NCBI GenBank assembly: GCA_036490215.1
Contig: DASXEH010000034.1
Span: 1-64,000, forward strand
Length of the DNA stretch: 64,000 bases
From: JASHSH01 sp036490215
Lineage (GTDB): Bacteria; Pseudomonadota; Alphaproteobacteria; Rhodospirillales; Magnetospirillaceae
Direction of reading: 5' to 3'
Under the pieces are notes generated by a model. That model searched no databases. It was not told the origin of the DNA and worked only from the letters and a program-made list of their open reading frames with translations. Below, one piece after another: positions 42,465 to 51,154 of the stretch (its first letter is position 1; each line of letters starts with the position of its first letter). A program made the position numbers and the translations under genes.

Positions 42465-44609
42465 ATGATGCGTCAATTCGAACTGGTCGAACGCGTCAAA
42501 TCCTACGATCCGGGTGCGGACGAGGATTTGCTTAATCGCGCCTATGTCTACACCATGAAAAAGCACGGGGCGCAAAAGCGCGCCTCGGGCGACCCTTACT
42601 TCTCTCATCCCATCGAAGTCGCCGGCGTCCTCACCCGCTATAAACTCGACGCGGCCTCGATCGTCGCGGCACTGCTGCACGACACGATCGAAGATACGGA
42701 TGCGACACGGGAAGAGATCGAGAAGCTGTTCGGTGCCGATGTGGCGCGCTTGGTCGACGGCGTGACCAAGCTGTCGCGCATAGAGTTGCAGTCCGACCGC
42801 ACCAAGCAGGCCGAGAATTTCCGCAAGCTGGTCCTCGCCATGAGCGAGGACATCCGCGTGCTGCTGATCAAGCTCGCGGACCGGCTGCACAACATGCGCA
42901 CCCTGGTCCATATCAAGGACCCGGATAAGCGGCGCCGCATCGCGCTCGAGACGATGGAGATCTATGCGCCACTCGCCGAGCGCATCGGCATGTCCGAGAT
43001 CGAAAACGAACTCGAAGACCTGGCCTTCGCGGAACTGCATCCCGATGCGCGCGATTCGATCGTCGCGCGTCTGAACTTCTTGCGCGAGCAGGGCGGCGGC
43101 CTGATCGATCGCATCATCTCAGAACTGAAGCACACGCTGAGCGAAGCGGGTGTGCAAGCCGAAATCTCCGGCCGCGAGAAGATGCCGTATTCGATCTGGC
43201 GCAAGATGCAGCTCAAGAACGTCACCTTCGAGCAGCTGGCCGACATCATGGCCTTCCGCGTCACGGTCAAAGACGTGGGCGAGTGCTATCACGCGCTGGG
43301 CGTGATCCATAGCCGCTATCCGATGGTACCGGGCCGCTTCAAGGATTACATCTCGACGCCCAAGCCCAACGGTTATCGCAGCCTGCACACCGGCGTTTTC
43401 GGTCCCGAGCGCCATCGCATCGAAATCCAGATCCGCACCAAGGAAATGCACGAGCAGGCCGAACTCGGTGTTGCCGCGCATTGGAGCTACAAGCAGGGCG
43501 GAAGGCCAACCGACGGCACGCAGTACCGCTGGCTGCGTGAAATGCTCGAAGTGATGGAGCACGCTTCGACGCCGGAAGAATTCCTCGAGCACACCAAGCT
43601 CGAAATCTTCCAGGACCAGGTGTTCTGCTTCACACCCAAGGGCGATCTGATCGCGTTGCCGCGCGGCGCGAGCCCGGTCGACTTCGCTTACGCGGTTCAC
43701 TCGAAGGTGGGGGACACCTGCGTCGGCGCGAAGATCAACGGCCGCATCATGCCGCTGCGCACGCCGCTCAATAACGGCGATCAGGTCGAGATCATCACCT
43801 CGAAGGCGCAGACACCCAATCCGACCTGGGAACGCTTCGTCGTCACCGCCAAGGCCCGTGCGCGCATCCGCCGCTTCGTCCGCATGAAGCAGCGCACTGA
43901 GTATGTCGATCTTGGCCGCTCGATCCTAAACCGTGCCTTCAAGCAGGAAGGGTACGAGCTGACGGACAAGGCGTTGGACGGCGTCCTCAAGATATTCAAG
44001 GTTGCGAGCACCGAGGACCTGATCGTCGAAGTGGGCGAGGGCACGATCACCGGCCACGATGTGGTATCGGCCATCTATCCCGAGCTCAAGAATCCGCAGG
44101 CCAAGGGCGACAATGTGGTTGCGCTCAAACGCGCACCCAAGAAGCCTTCCAGCGCGCCTGCGGTTCCGATCCGCGGTCTCATTCCTGGCATGGCGATGCA
44201 TTTTGCTGCGTGCTGCCATCCGCTGCCCGGCGACCGCATCGTCGGTATCGTCTCCACTGGCAAAGGCGTGACGATCCATACGATCGACTGCGAGATGCTG
44301 GCCCAATTCGCTGAAACGCCGGAACGCTGGCTCGACATCGCCTGGAACGAGAACCCCGAGGATGACAAGGTCCATGTGGGCCGCATCAATCTCGTCGTCG
44401 CCAATGAGCCGGGCAGCCTCGGCAACCTCTCGACGGTGATCGCCAAGAATCTCGGCAACATCACCAATCTCAAGATCACCAATCGCAGCACCGACTTCTT
44501 CGAGATGCTGCTCGATATCGAAGTGCGCGACGTGAAACACCTGACCAATATCATCGCCGCGCTGCGCGCCACACCGGCGATCAATTCAGTCGAACGCGCC
44601 CGGAAATAA
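42465..44609 (+). CDS. rsh: Bifunctional (p)ppGpp synthetase/hydrolase (RelA/SpoT homologue)
   Basis: 714-residue Rsh enzyme controlling the stringent response. Domains in order are the HD hydrolase (H48 in FSHPIEVAG, H72-D73 in LLHDTIEDTD), the nucleotidyltransferase synthetase (GREKMPYSIWRKMQ, YISTPKPNGYRSLHT), TGS (QVFCFTPKGDLIALPRGA), a helical/zinc-finger-type region (FAACCHPLPGDRIVG) and the C-terminal ACT domain (LVVANEPGSLGNLSTVIA). Both catalytic domains look intact, so it should make and degrade the alarmone. It is downstream of rpoZ. Confidence 0.97.
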   Translation: MMRQFELVERVKSYDPGADEDLLNRAYVYTMKKHGAQKRASGDPYFSHPIEVAGVLTRYKLDAASIVAALLHDTIEDTDATREEIEKLFGADVARLVDGVTKLSRIELQSDRTKQAENFRKLVLAMSEDIRVLLIKLADRLHNMRTLVHIKDPDKRRRIALETMEIYAPLAERIGMSEIENELEDLAFAELHPDARDSIVARLNFLREQGGGLIDRIISELKHTLSEAGVQAEISGREKMPYSIWRKMQLKNVTFEQLADIMAFRVTVKDVGECYHALGVIHSRYPMVPGRFKDYISTPKPNGYRSLHTGVFGPERHRIEIQIRTKEMHEQAELGVAAHWSYKQGGRPTDGTQYRWLREMLEVMEHASTPEEFLEHTKLEIFQDQVFCFTPKGDLIALPRGASPVDFAYAVHSKVGDTCVGAKINGRIMPLRTPLNNGDQVEIITSKAQTPNPTWERFVVTAKARARIRRFVRMKQRTEYVDLGRSILNRAFKQEGYELTDKALDGVLKIFKVASTEDLIVEVGEGTITGHDVVSAIYPELKNPQAKGDNVVALKRAPKKPSSAPAVPIRGLIPGMAMHFAACCHPLPGDRIVGIVSTGKGVTIHTIDCEMLAQFAETPERWLDIAWNENPEDDKVHVGRINLVVANEPGSLGNLSTVIAKNLGNITNLKITNRSTDFFEMLLDIEVRDVKHLTNIIAALRATPAINSVERARK

Positions 44610-44629
44610 CCCTCATCTCACGGCTCGAT

Positions 44630-45397
44630 ATGGCTCAGCGACTTCGCCTCGGCGTCAACATCGATCATGTGGCCACCATCCGCAACGCGCGCGGCGGCCA
44701 TCACCCCGATCCTGTGCGTGCGGCCAAGACAGCGGCTCAAGCCGGTGCCTATGGTATCACAGCCCATCTGCGTGAGGATCGCCGCCACATATCGGATCAC
44801 GATATCGCCCGGCTGATGGCCGAGATCGAACTGCCGCTCAACCTCGAAATGGCGGCGACCGATGAGATGGTGAAAATCGCGCTGATGCACAAGCCGCACG
44901 CGGCCTGCATCGTTCCCGAGCGCCGCGAGGAGCGGACCACCGAAGGCGGCCTCGACGTTGCCGGCGGGATCGAGCGTCTGCGCCCGACGGTCGGTCGCCT
45001 GGTCGACGCTGGCATTCGCGTCTCGATGTTCATCGAAGCCAACCCGAAGCAACTCGATGCCGCACGAGCCATCGGTGCGCCGGTCGTCGAACTCCATACG
45101 GGTGCCTATTGCGAGGCCCAAGGTGCGGAGCGTGAGCGCGAACTCGCGCGGATCGTCGAAGCGGCAAAGCATGCGGCCAATATCGGGCTCGAGTGTCATG
45201 CCGGCCATGGCTTGGCATTCGACACGGTGATCCCGGTCGCGATGATCCCAACGATTGCCGAACTCAATATCGGCCACTTCCTGGTGGGGGAGGCCATCTT
45301 CACCGGCTTCGAGACAGCGATCCAACGGATGCGTGCCCTGATGGATCAAGCGCGGACTGAACTGCGTGGCAAATTGCGTTCTGAGCAGCCGGCATGA
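44630..45397 (+). CDS. pdxJ: Pyridoxine 5'-phosphate synthase
   Basis: 255-residue TIM-barrel enzyme that condenses deoxyxylulose 5-phosphate with 3-amino-2-oxopropyl phosphate to pyridoxine 5'-phosphate, the last ring-forming step of vitamin B6 synthesis. It shows LRLGVNIDHVATIRNARGG, DPVRAAKTAAQAGA, ITAHLREDRRHISDHDI, NLEMAATDEM, VSMFIEAN and CHAGHGLAFDTV. Its stop overlaps the acpS start by 4 bp (ATGA 45394-45397), a conserved pdxJ-acpS pairing. Confidence 0.98.
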   Translation: MAQRLRLGVNIDHVATIRNARGGHHPDPVRAAKTAAQAGAYGITAHLREDRRHISDHDIARLMAEIELPLNLEMAATDEMVKIALMHKPHAACIVPERREERTTEGGLDVAGGIERLRPTVGRLVDAGIRVSMFIEANPKQLDAARAIGAPVVELHTGAYCEAQGAERERELARIVEAAKHAANIGLECHAGHGLAFDTVIPVAMIPTIAELNIGHFLVGEAIFTGFETAIQRMRALMDQARTELRGKLRSEQPA

Positions 45398-45813
45398 TCC
45401 TCGGCCTCGGCTCTGACATGATTGATATCCGGCGGATCGAAAAGACGCTGGAGCGTTTCGGTGATCGCTTCGTCGACCGCATCTTCACACCTGACGAACG
45501 CCGCAAAGCGGAACGCCGCGCCGGCACCGCGCGCGGCTTGGCATCGACCTATGCGAAGCGCTTTGCAGCCAAGGAGGCATGCTCCAAGGCCCTGGGCACT
45601 GGATTCCGCCGCGGTGTGTTCTGGCGCGATCTCGGCGTCGCCAATCTGCCCTCGGGCAAGCCGACCATGCGGCTCTCGGGCGGCGCCGCTAAACAGCTTG
45701 AACGTTTGCTGCCGGCCGGCATGAAGGCGCAGATCGACCTCACGATGACCGACGATTATCCGTTGGCCGAAGCCGTGGTGATCATCTCGGCCGTGCCAGA
45801 CACCAGCACTTAA
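45394..45813 (+). CDS. acpS: Holo-acyl-carrier-protein synthase
   Basis: 139-residue phosphopantetheinyl transferase that loads the CoA-derived arm onto acyl carrier protein. It carries the metal motif LGLGSDMIDIRRIE and the second motif AKRFAAKEACSKALGTG with the catalytic Glu/Lys, then SGKPTMRLSG near the C-terminus. ATG 45394 overlaps pdxJ. The stop overlaps the stop of the convergent glycosyltransferase-like gene by 4 bp. Confidence 0.97.
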   Translation: MILGLGSDMIDIRRIEKTLERFGDRFVDRIFTPDERRKAERRAGTARGLASTYAKRFAAKEACSKALGTGFRRGVFWRDLGVANLPSGKPTMRLSGGAAKQLERLLPAGMKAQIDLTMTDDYPLAEAVVIISAVPDTST

Positions 45814-46724
45814 GCCTTATCGCCCAGATCGAGATTGCTCAGCGCGTAATCGGGCAGGGCACTGCCGTTCCCCGGAAGCGGTTCGGCATGATAGGTGAGG
45901 GGGCGGGACACTTTGCCGCCCTGGGGCGTCTGCAGCTCGACATTGCCCTTCTTGGTCCACAGCGTCATGTGCACAACGCCCAGCACACTGAAAGGCGCCG
46001 TGGGCTCCAGCAAAATCCGGCCATCCGGGCTCGCCTTGGGCAACGAGGTATGGCAAATCCAATTGTAGCGCGCCGGCAATAATGCGGTGTCGATTTTGTC
46101 GGTGTGGACGACCATGTTGAAGGCCGTCTGATCAACATTGAAATCGATCTCGGGCTTCGTCGAAGCACCCAACCAATCGTCAACGCGTTTGCTCCAAACC
46201 GCCCAATGTGGCGCCTCGGCGGCGCCTGCAAAGACGCCCAGATTGATTGGCGCGGTTCCTTCGAGAGCCGCGGCGATTTCCGGTCCGAACCAGCTGCGGA
46301 TCTTGCGGTGCGCGGCACCCAGCTCGCGATTGTTGTAGCTGGGATGAGCCTCGGGCGTGACCGCGAAGCCCTTGTTCAGCGCCATGCGATGATAGGTGGC
46401 CACGGCTTCGACGGTCTGGGGCCAGGCGTCGGCGTCAATCCAGAGATAAACCTCATGGCCCGGGAAATAGCTCGGGATGCGCGGGCGCGCGGCCAGCATG
46501 GCCACATATCCGGGTACGGAACGGCTGTGGGGCCATTGGGGCGTGGCAATTGTGGCATTCTGTTTTGCCAGCCACTGCTTCTGTTCCGCCGTCAAACCGG
46601 CATCGAACACGTAGATCGGCACGCTTTGCAGGTCGGCCGATTCGCGAATAGCGCGTATGGGCCCACGCATCAGGTCGAAATAGGTGGCGTCGGAGCCGGT
46701 AACTACCGCCAAGGTACTGGTCAT
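45810..46724 (-). CDS. Putative GT-A-like glycosyltransferase
   Basis: 304-residue protein not recognised at family level. The N-terminus (STLAVVTGSDATYFDLMRG) and a DxD-type motif in VYLWIDADAWPQT resemble GT-A-fold transferases of the GT8-like kind that read sugar-nucleotide metal sites. A further acidic FNVDQTAFNMV element is typical of such proteins. There is no transmembrane segment or signal peptide. It sits on the opposite strand between acpS and lepB, interrupting a run that is normally contiguous, and could modify an envelope glycan. Confidence 0.6.
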   Translation of the reverse strand: MTSTLAVVTGSDATYFDLMRGPIRAIRESADLQSVPIYVFDAGLTAEQKQWLAKQNATIATPQWPHSRSVPGYVAMLAARPRIPSYFPGHEVYLWIDADAWPQTVEAVATYHRMALNKGFAVTPEAHPSYNNRELGAAHRKIRSWFGPEIAAALEGTAPINLGVFAGAAEAPHWAVWSKRVDDWLGASTKPEIDFNVDQTAFNMVVHTDKIDTALLPARYNWICHTSLPKASPDGRILLEPTAPFSVLGVVHMTLWTKKGNVELQTPQGGKVSRPLTYHAEPLPGNGSALPDYALSNLDLGDKA

Positions 46725-46853
46725 AAAGGCACCTTAGCCGGGTTGGACATACCCGTCACCTCGGTCCGACGCTTGACAGGCGGCGTCCGCTCGGGCTTGA
46801 TCTGCCCACTTTCTCGCCGCCTTTCGCGCGGTTTTCCCCCGTATTTCGGCTCC

Positions 46854-47603
46854 ATGGCATCATCGCGTAAAAAATCGAGCGGTTTCGGCGAAACGATCAG
46901 GACGATCATCTATGCGATCGTCATCGCGCTGGTAGTCCGCACCGTCGCCTATGAACCCTTCAACATCCCATCGGGATCGATGATCCCGACCCTGTTGGTC
47001 GGCGACTATCTGTTCGTCTCGAAGTATTCCTATGGCTATAGCAAGCACTCCTTGCCGCTCAGCCTGCCGATCTTCAGCGGGCGCATTCTGTTTACCGAGC
47101 CGAAGCGCGGCGACGTGATCGTCTTCAAGCTGCCGAGCGACAATCGCACCGACTACATCAAGCGCCTGGTCGGTCTGCCGGGCGACCATATCCAACTGGT
47201 CCATGGCGAGTTGAAGATCAATGGCCAGACCGTGCCGCGCAAGCAGGTCGATGACTTCGTTCAGCACGACGAGTCGGGCAACACCTCGCGTACGGCTGAA
47301 TATATGGAAACCCTGCCAGGTGGCGTGACGCATCCGATCCTGCGCCGCCCCGACAGCGACGAAGATCCGAACAACAATACGATCGAATATGTGGTGCCGC
47401 CCGGCCATTACTTCATGATGGGCGACAACCGCGACAATTCCGCCGACAGCCGGTTCCTGAACCAAGTCGGCTATGTGCCCGCGGAGAACTTGGTCGGGCG
47501 CGCGGAATTCATCTTCTTCTCCGCCGAAGGCGCAGCCTTGTGGGAAGTGTGGAAGTGGCCGTGGGCGATCCGCTGGAGCCGCTTCTTCTCGGGAATCCAC
47601 TAG
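46854..47603 (+). CDS. lepB: Signal peptidase I
   Basis: 249-residue inner-membrane serine protease that removes signal peptides from exported proteins. One N-terminal transmembrane helix (IIYAIVIALVVRTVAYEPF) precedes the catalytic S42 in IPSGSMIPTLLVGD and K103 in YIKRLVGLPGD; the late motif GDNRDNSADSR is conserved. ATG 46854 is the family start. The frame stays open for 750 nt upstream, but that part lies antisense to the glycosyltransferase-like gene and is not coding. Confidence 0.97.
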   Translation: MASSRKKSSGFGETIRTIIYAIVIALVVRTVAYEPFNIPSGSMIPTLLVGDYLFVSKYSYGYSKHSLPLSLPIFSGRILFTEPKRGDVIVFKLPSDNRTDYIKRLVGLPGDHIQLVHGELKINGQTVPRKQVDDFVQHDESGNTSRTAEYMETLPGGVTHPILRRPDSDEDPNNNTIEYVVPPGHYFMMGDNRDNSADSRFLNQVGYVPAENLVGRAEFIFFSAEGAALWEVWKWPWAIRWSRFFSGIH

Positions 47604-47611
47604 GCGCTGCG

Positions 47612-48304
47612 ATGCGCGGGGCCAAGGACGACGCTGTCCAGGACCTCGGCAAGGCGCTCGAGTATCGTTTCAACGAGCCGCAATTGCTGATCGGTGCTTT
47701 GACCCATCCCAGTGTGGATAGCGGACGCGGACAGGTATCCGCCTTCGAGCGCCTAGAATTTCTGGGCGATCGTGTACTGGGTTTGGTGGTGGCCGATATG
47801 ATTTTCAAGCGTTTCCCGAACGAGGCCGAAGGTCATCTGGCGCGCCGCCAGGCTGCTTTGGTGCGTCGCGAATCGCTGGCCCGCGTGGCTCGGACCTTGG
47901 GTATCGACAAGGCGGTTATCCTGTCGAAAAGCGAGGACGAGGGGACTGGGCGGTCCAATCCCGCTCTTCTGGCGGATGCATGCGAAGCCGTTCTGGGAGC
48001 CGTTTATGCCGATGGCGGGCTCGAACCGGCCGCTATTATCATCCGCAAACACTGGGAACCCTTGGTCGCAGAAGCGATCGCCCCGCCGCGTGACGCCAAA
48101 ACGGCGTTGCAGGAATGGGCACAGGGGCGCGGCCTCCCTCTGCCGGTGTATACTGTTATCGATCAGGCTGGATTGGCGCATGAACCGATGTTCCATGTCT
48201 CGGTCATCGTCGAAGGCGAGAAGCCCGCGAATGGCAAGGGCACCTCGAAGCGCGCGGCGGAACAGGCCGCTGCCGCCTCACTACTGGATCAATTGACACG
48301 ATGA
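47612..48304 (+). CDS. rnc: Ribonuclease III
   Basis: 230-residue double-stranded-RNA endonuclease processing rRNA precursors and structured mRNAs. The signature ERLEFLGDRVLGLVVAD, ADACEAVLGAVYADGG (metal Asp/Glu) and the C-terminal dsRNA-binding domain (AKTALQEWAQGRGLPLPVY, GKGTSKRAAEQAAA) are complete. ATG 47612 is chosen; an in-frame start at 47540 would overlap lepB by 64 bp with residues unlike Rnc. Its stop overlaps the era start by 4 bp. Confidence 0.97.
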   Translation: MRGAKDDAVQDLGKALEYRFNEPQLLIGALTHPSVDSGRGQVSAFERLEFLGDRVLGLVVADMIFKRFPNEAEGHLARRQAALVRRESLARVARTLGIDKAVILSKSEDEGTGRSNPALLADACEAVLGAVYADGGLEPAAIIIRKHWEPLVAEAIAPPRDAKTALQEWAQGRGLPLPVYTVIDQAGLAHEPMFHVSVIVEGEKPANGKGTSKRAAEQAAAASLLDQLTR

Positions 48305-49209
48305 GTGACACGGACGCCCTTCAACGCTGTGGACTGGTTGCCGTTGTCGGCCCGCCGAATGTCGGCAAATCGACGCTGGTCAACCGCTTGGTCGGCAGCA
48401 AAGTCTCGATCGTTTCGCCCAAGGTGCAGACGACCCGCACACGGGTGATGGGCATCGCCTTGGTCGATGCGACTCAGATCGTCTTTGTCGATACACCGGG
48501 CATCTTCGCGCCCAAACGTCGCCTGGAACGCGCCATGGTGCGTGCCGCTTGGGATGGCGCCGGCGACGCCGACGAGATCATCTTCGTGGTCGATGCACTA
48601 AAGGGCATCGACGATGTTTCGCGCGCGGTGGCAGACAAGATGAGAGCGGCCGGCCAGAAGCCGATCACGGTCATCAACAAGATCGACGCCGTGAAGCGCG
48701 AGACGCTGCTTGGTGTGGCTGCGCAGATCGCGGCGCTCGGCTTCGACGAACAAGTCTTTATGGTCAGCGCGATCGGCGGCGATGGCGTGCGGGACCTCCT
48801 GCCGGTCCTGGCGTCGCGCCTGCCCGAAGGCCCATGGCTGTTTCCCGACGACCAGGTTTCGGACATGTCCGAACGGCTATGGGCAGCGGAGATCACGCGC
48901 GAACAGGTGTTCCTGCAACTCCATGACGAGTTGCCGCACTCTACCGCCGTCACCACCGAGTCTTGGACGGAGCAGGGCGACGGATCGCTCCGCGTCGATC
49001 AAGTGGTCTATGTCCAGCGCGACGGCCAAAAGGCAATCGTGCTGGGCGCCGGCGGACGGCGGATCAAGGAGATCGGATCGCGGGCACGCGTCGAGTTGGA
49101 GAAACATCTCGAGCGGCGCGTCCATCTGTTCCTCCAGGTAAAGGTCGATCCACGCTGGCCCGATGACCGCGGACAATTCTCGTCGATCGGCCTCGACTAT
49201 GATTCATGA
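48301..49209 (+). CDS. era: Ribosome-assembly GTPase Era
   Basis: 302-residue GTPase needed for 30S maturation through binding of the 16S rRNA 3' end. G1 is GPPNVGKSTLVNRL, G3 is FVDTPGIFAPKR, G4 is VINKIDAV, and G5 is MVSAIGGDG. The C-terminal KH domain shows AIVLGAGGRRIKEIGSRAR. ATG 48301 overlaps rnc (ATGA), the conserved rnc-era coupling. A CgeB-like glycosyltransferase gene follows after 3 bp, where recO usually comes next. Confidence 0.98.
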   Translation: MSDTDALQRCGLVAVVGPPNVGKSTLVNRLVGSKVSIVSPKVQTTRTRVMGIALVDATQIVFVDTPGIFAPKRRLERAMVRAAWDGAGDADEIIFVVDALKGIDDVSRAVADKMRAAGQKPITVINKIDAVKRETLLGVAAQIAALGFDEQVFMVSAIGGDGVRDLLPVLASRLPEGPWLFPDDQVSDMSERLWAAEITREQVFLQLHDELPHSTAVTTESWTEQGDGSLRVDQVVYVQRDGQKAIVLGAGGRRIKEIGSRARVELEKHLERRVHLFLQVKVDPRWPDDRGQFSSIGLDYDS

Positions 49210-49212
49210 GGC

Positions 49213-50397
49213 ATGTGGCGTAACCGCTCCATTCTGCTTTGCCGGGCCGAAGCCACCAAAGCTGGCAATGTCGATCGCATCGGCCGCGAAATCCTCGATG
49301 GCTTTCGTGCCAATGGATGGATGGCGGTCGATCACATTATCGACACAGCCAATCTGCGCGAGGCGAAACCCCAGATCATCGAGCGCATCGCATCAGGCGA
49401 ATTCGACCTCATGCTCTCAGTTCAGGATATGGGGGCGATCGATGGGGTAACGGCCAGCGGTCTCTTAACGCAAGGCGGCACGCGGCGTCTCTATTGGGCG
49501 CTGGATCATCCCTATTCGGCCTGGACCTCGGTCGCCAAACTGCCGACCAATGCTATCGTGACCTATCCGACTCGCAGCAATGTCGCCTGCTGCCGGAATT
49601 ATCTCCGTTCGGATATCACGCCTCTCTGCGTGCCGCATGCGACCGTCCGTCAGACATGCAAACCATGGAGCGAACGGCATACCAAAGTTTTTTTTGTCGG
49701 CAATGCACCAAAGGAATCGCCTGAACAGATACGCAAGTCCTGGCCGAGCCGCTATCCGCCGCTCTGGGCGGGCGTGCTGGAAACCATGGCCGCTCTGTTC
49801 GAGATCAACACCACACCGACCTTGGAAGGTCTGGCCGAAGGGGCTTTGCGCGAAAAAGGCCGCAATCCCAACACCATCAAGAAAAGCGATTTCATGCTGC
49901 TGCTGGCGACCTTCGACGCCTATGCCTGGGGCGTCGTGCGGCACACTTATATGGACGCCTTCCGCGATCTGCCGCTCACGGTGGTCGGGCAGGGCTGGGA
50001 TGCTTTCGCCGGAAAGTCGATGCGCGTCTTGGGGCCGATGGAGACCGGCGCATCGCGGGCACTGATGGCCGAATCGAAACTGATCCTCAATCTCCAGTCG
50101 CCCTGGTTCCGCTCCCATGAACGCATCTACGAAGGTATGGCAGCCGGATGCGCGGTCGCGGCTGTCGGCACCGGCGTTTTTGCGAATGTCAGCACCGTCG
50201 CTGATGACCCGGCCGATCGCACGGCGATCGCCTATCTCGGCGCGCCGGAAGAGGCCGCGGCGAAAGTGTCGGCCCTGCTTGGCGATGATGCTGCACTCGA
50301 AACCCTGGCCGACGCTGGTTGGACCGAGCAACAGGCGCGTCATGGCTGGGATAATCGCGTGAAGACCTTGCTCGATGCAGTCGAGCAGGCGCCGTAG
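49213..50397 (+). CDS. Putative GT-B-like glycosyltransferase (CgeB/YkvP type)
   Basis: 394-residue protein resembling bacterial GT-B transferases of the CgeB/YkvP group. The C-terminal segment RSHERIYEGMAAGCAVAAVGTG matches the conserved nucleotide-sugar region with its Glu, while the N-terminal half (TRRLYWALDHPYSAW, FFVGNAPKESPEQIRKSWPS) is less clear. No membrane segment is visible. It lies between era (3-bp gap) and recO (9-bp gap) on the same strand, so it is co-transcribed with the housekeeping genes. The acceptor is unknown. Confidence 0.68.
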   Translation: MWRNRSILLCRAEATKAGNVDRIGREILDGFRANGWMAVDHIIDTANLREAKPQIIERIASGEFDLMLSVQDMGAIDGVTASGLLTQGGTRRLYWALDHPYSAWTSVAKLPTNAIVTYPTRSNVACCRNYLRSDITPLCVPHATVRQTCKPWSERHTKVFFVGNAPKESPEQIRKSWPSRYPPLWAGVLETMAALFEINTTPTLEGLAEGALREKGRNPNTIKKSDFMLLLATFDAYAWGVVRHTYMDAFRDLPLTVVGQGWDAFAGKSMRVLGPMETGASRALMAESKLILNLQSPWFRSHERIYEGMAAGCAVAAVGTGVFANVSTVADDPADRTAIAYLGAPEEAAAKVSALLGDDAALETLADAGWTEQQARHGWDNRVKTLLDAVEQAP

Positions 50398-50406
50398 GAT
50401 ACGGCG

Positions 50407-51120
50407 ATGGAATGGACCGACGACGCCATCGTGATCGCGACGCGGCCGCACGGCGAGACCTCGGCGGTGGTGACAGCGCTGACCAAGGATCATGGCCGCC
50501 ACGCGGGATTGGTGCGCGGTGGTGCCGGCAAACAAGCACGCGGCGCAATCCAGCCTGGCAATTACCTTCGCCTGACGTGGAGGGCGCGGCTGGCCGAGCA
50601 GCTTGGCAATTACACTTGGGAATTGCTCTCACCCGAGGGCACGCGCTGGCTGGCGGATTACGGGCGCCTCGCGGCGGTATCGTCGGCATGCGCGCTGATC
50701 GAAGCGACTTTGCCGGAACGCGAAAGCCATCCCACGGCCTATGTCGGTCTCGCGACCTTGCTCGCGGTCTTAGCCGATGACGATTGGGCCAGCCAATATG
50801 TGCGTTGGGAACTCGATCTGCTGGCCGAACTCGGCTATGGGCTCGATCTCTCATCCTGCGCCGCGACCGGTACCAACGACGACCTTGCCTATGTCTCGCC
50901 CCGAAGCGGCCGGGCGGTCAGTCTGTCCGCCGGTGAGCCCTATCGCGACCGGCTGCTGCGGATGCCCCCGTTCCTGGGATCGGATGTCGCGGCCGAGCCG
51001 GGGGAGGTGGTCACCGGGCTGGCGCTCACCGGTCACTTCCTGGAAAGGTGGGTTTTTGCAGCCATTGGCAAGGCCTTACCACCCGCGCGGGCACGTCTTG
51101 TAGCGATCTTCAAGGCGTGA
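50407..51120 (+). CDS. recO: DNA repair protein RecO
   Basis: 237-residue recombination mediator of the RecFOR pathway that loads RecA on SSB-coated DNA. The N-terminal OB fold is WTDDAIVIATRPHGETSAVVTALT, with HGRHAGLVRGGAGKQARGAIQPGN, and the helical domain has ELDLLAELGYGLDLSSCAATGTND. The C-terminal part carries one cysteine of the usual zinc set only, as in many alphaproteobacteria. It follows the rnc-era block in its typical place. Confidence 0.93.
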   Translation: MEWTDDAIVIATRPHGETSAVVTALTKDHGRHAGLVRGGAGKQARGAIQPGNYLRLTWRARLAEQLGNYTWELLSPEGTRWLADYGRLAAVSSACALIEATLPERESHPTAYVGLATLLAVLADDDWASQYVRWELDLLAELGYGLDLSSCAATGTNDDLAYVSPRSGRAVSLSAGEPYRDRLLRMPPFLGSDVAAEPGEVVTGLALTGHFLERWVFAAIGKALPPARARLVAIFKA

Positions 51121-51154
51121 AATACTACCAATAGATATTTTCCAGGAATAAACT

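Noticed and set aside
46773..46802. TTGACA -35 box upstream of lepB
   Set aside because: The -35 is perfect, but the hexamer 17-18 bp downstream (CTTGAT/TTGATC) is a poor -10, so I do not list it as a promoter.
46104..46853. In-frame upstream extension of lepB
   Set aside because: It is antisense to the glycosyltransferase-like gene and the LepB N-terminal helix begins at 46854.
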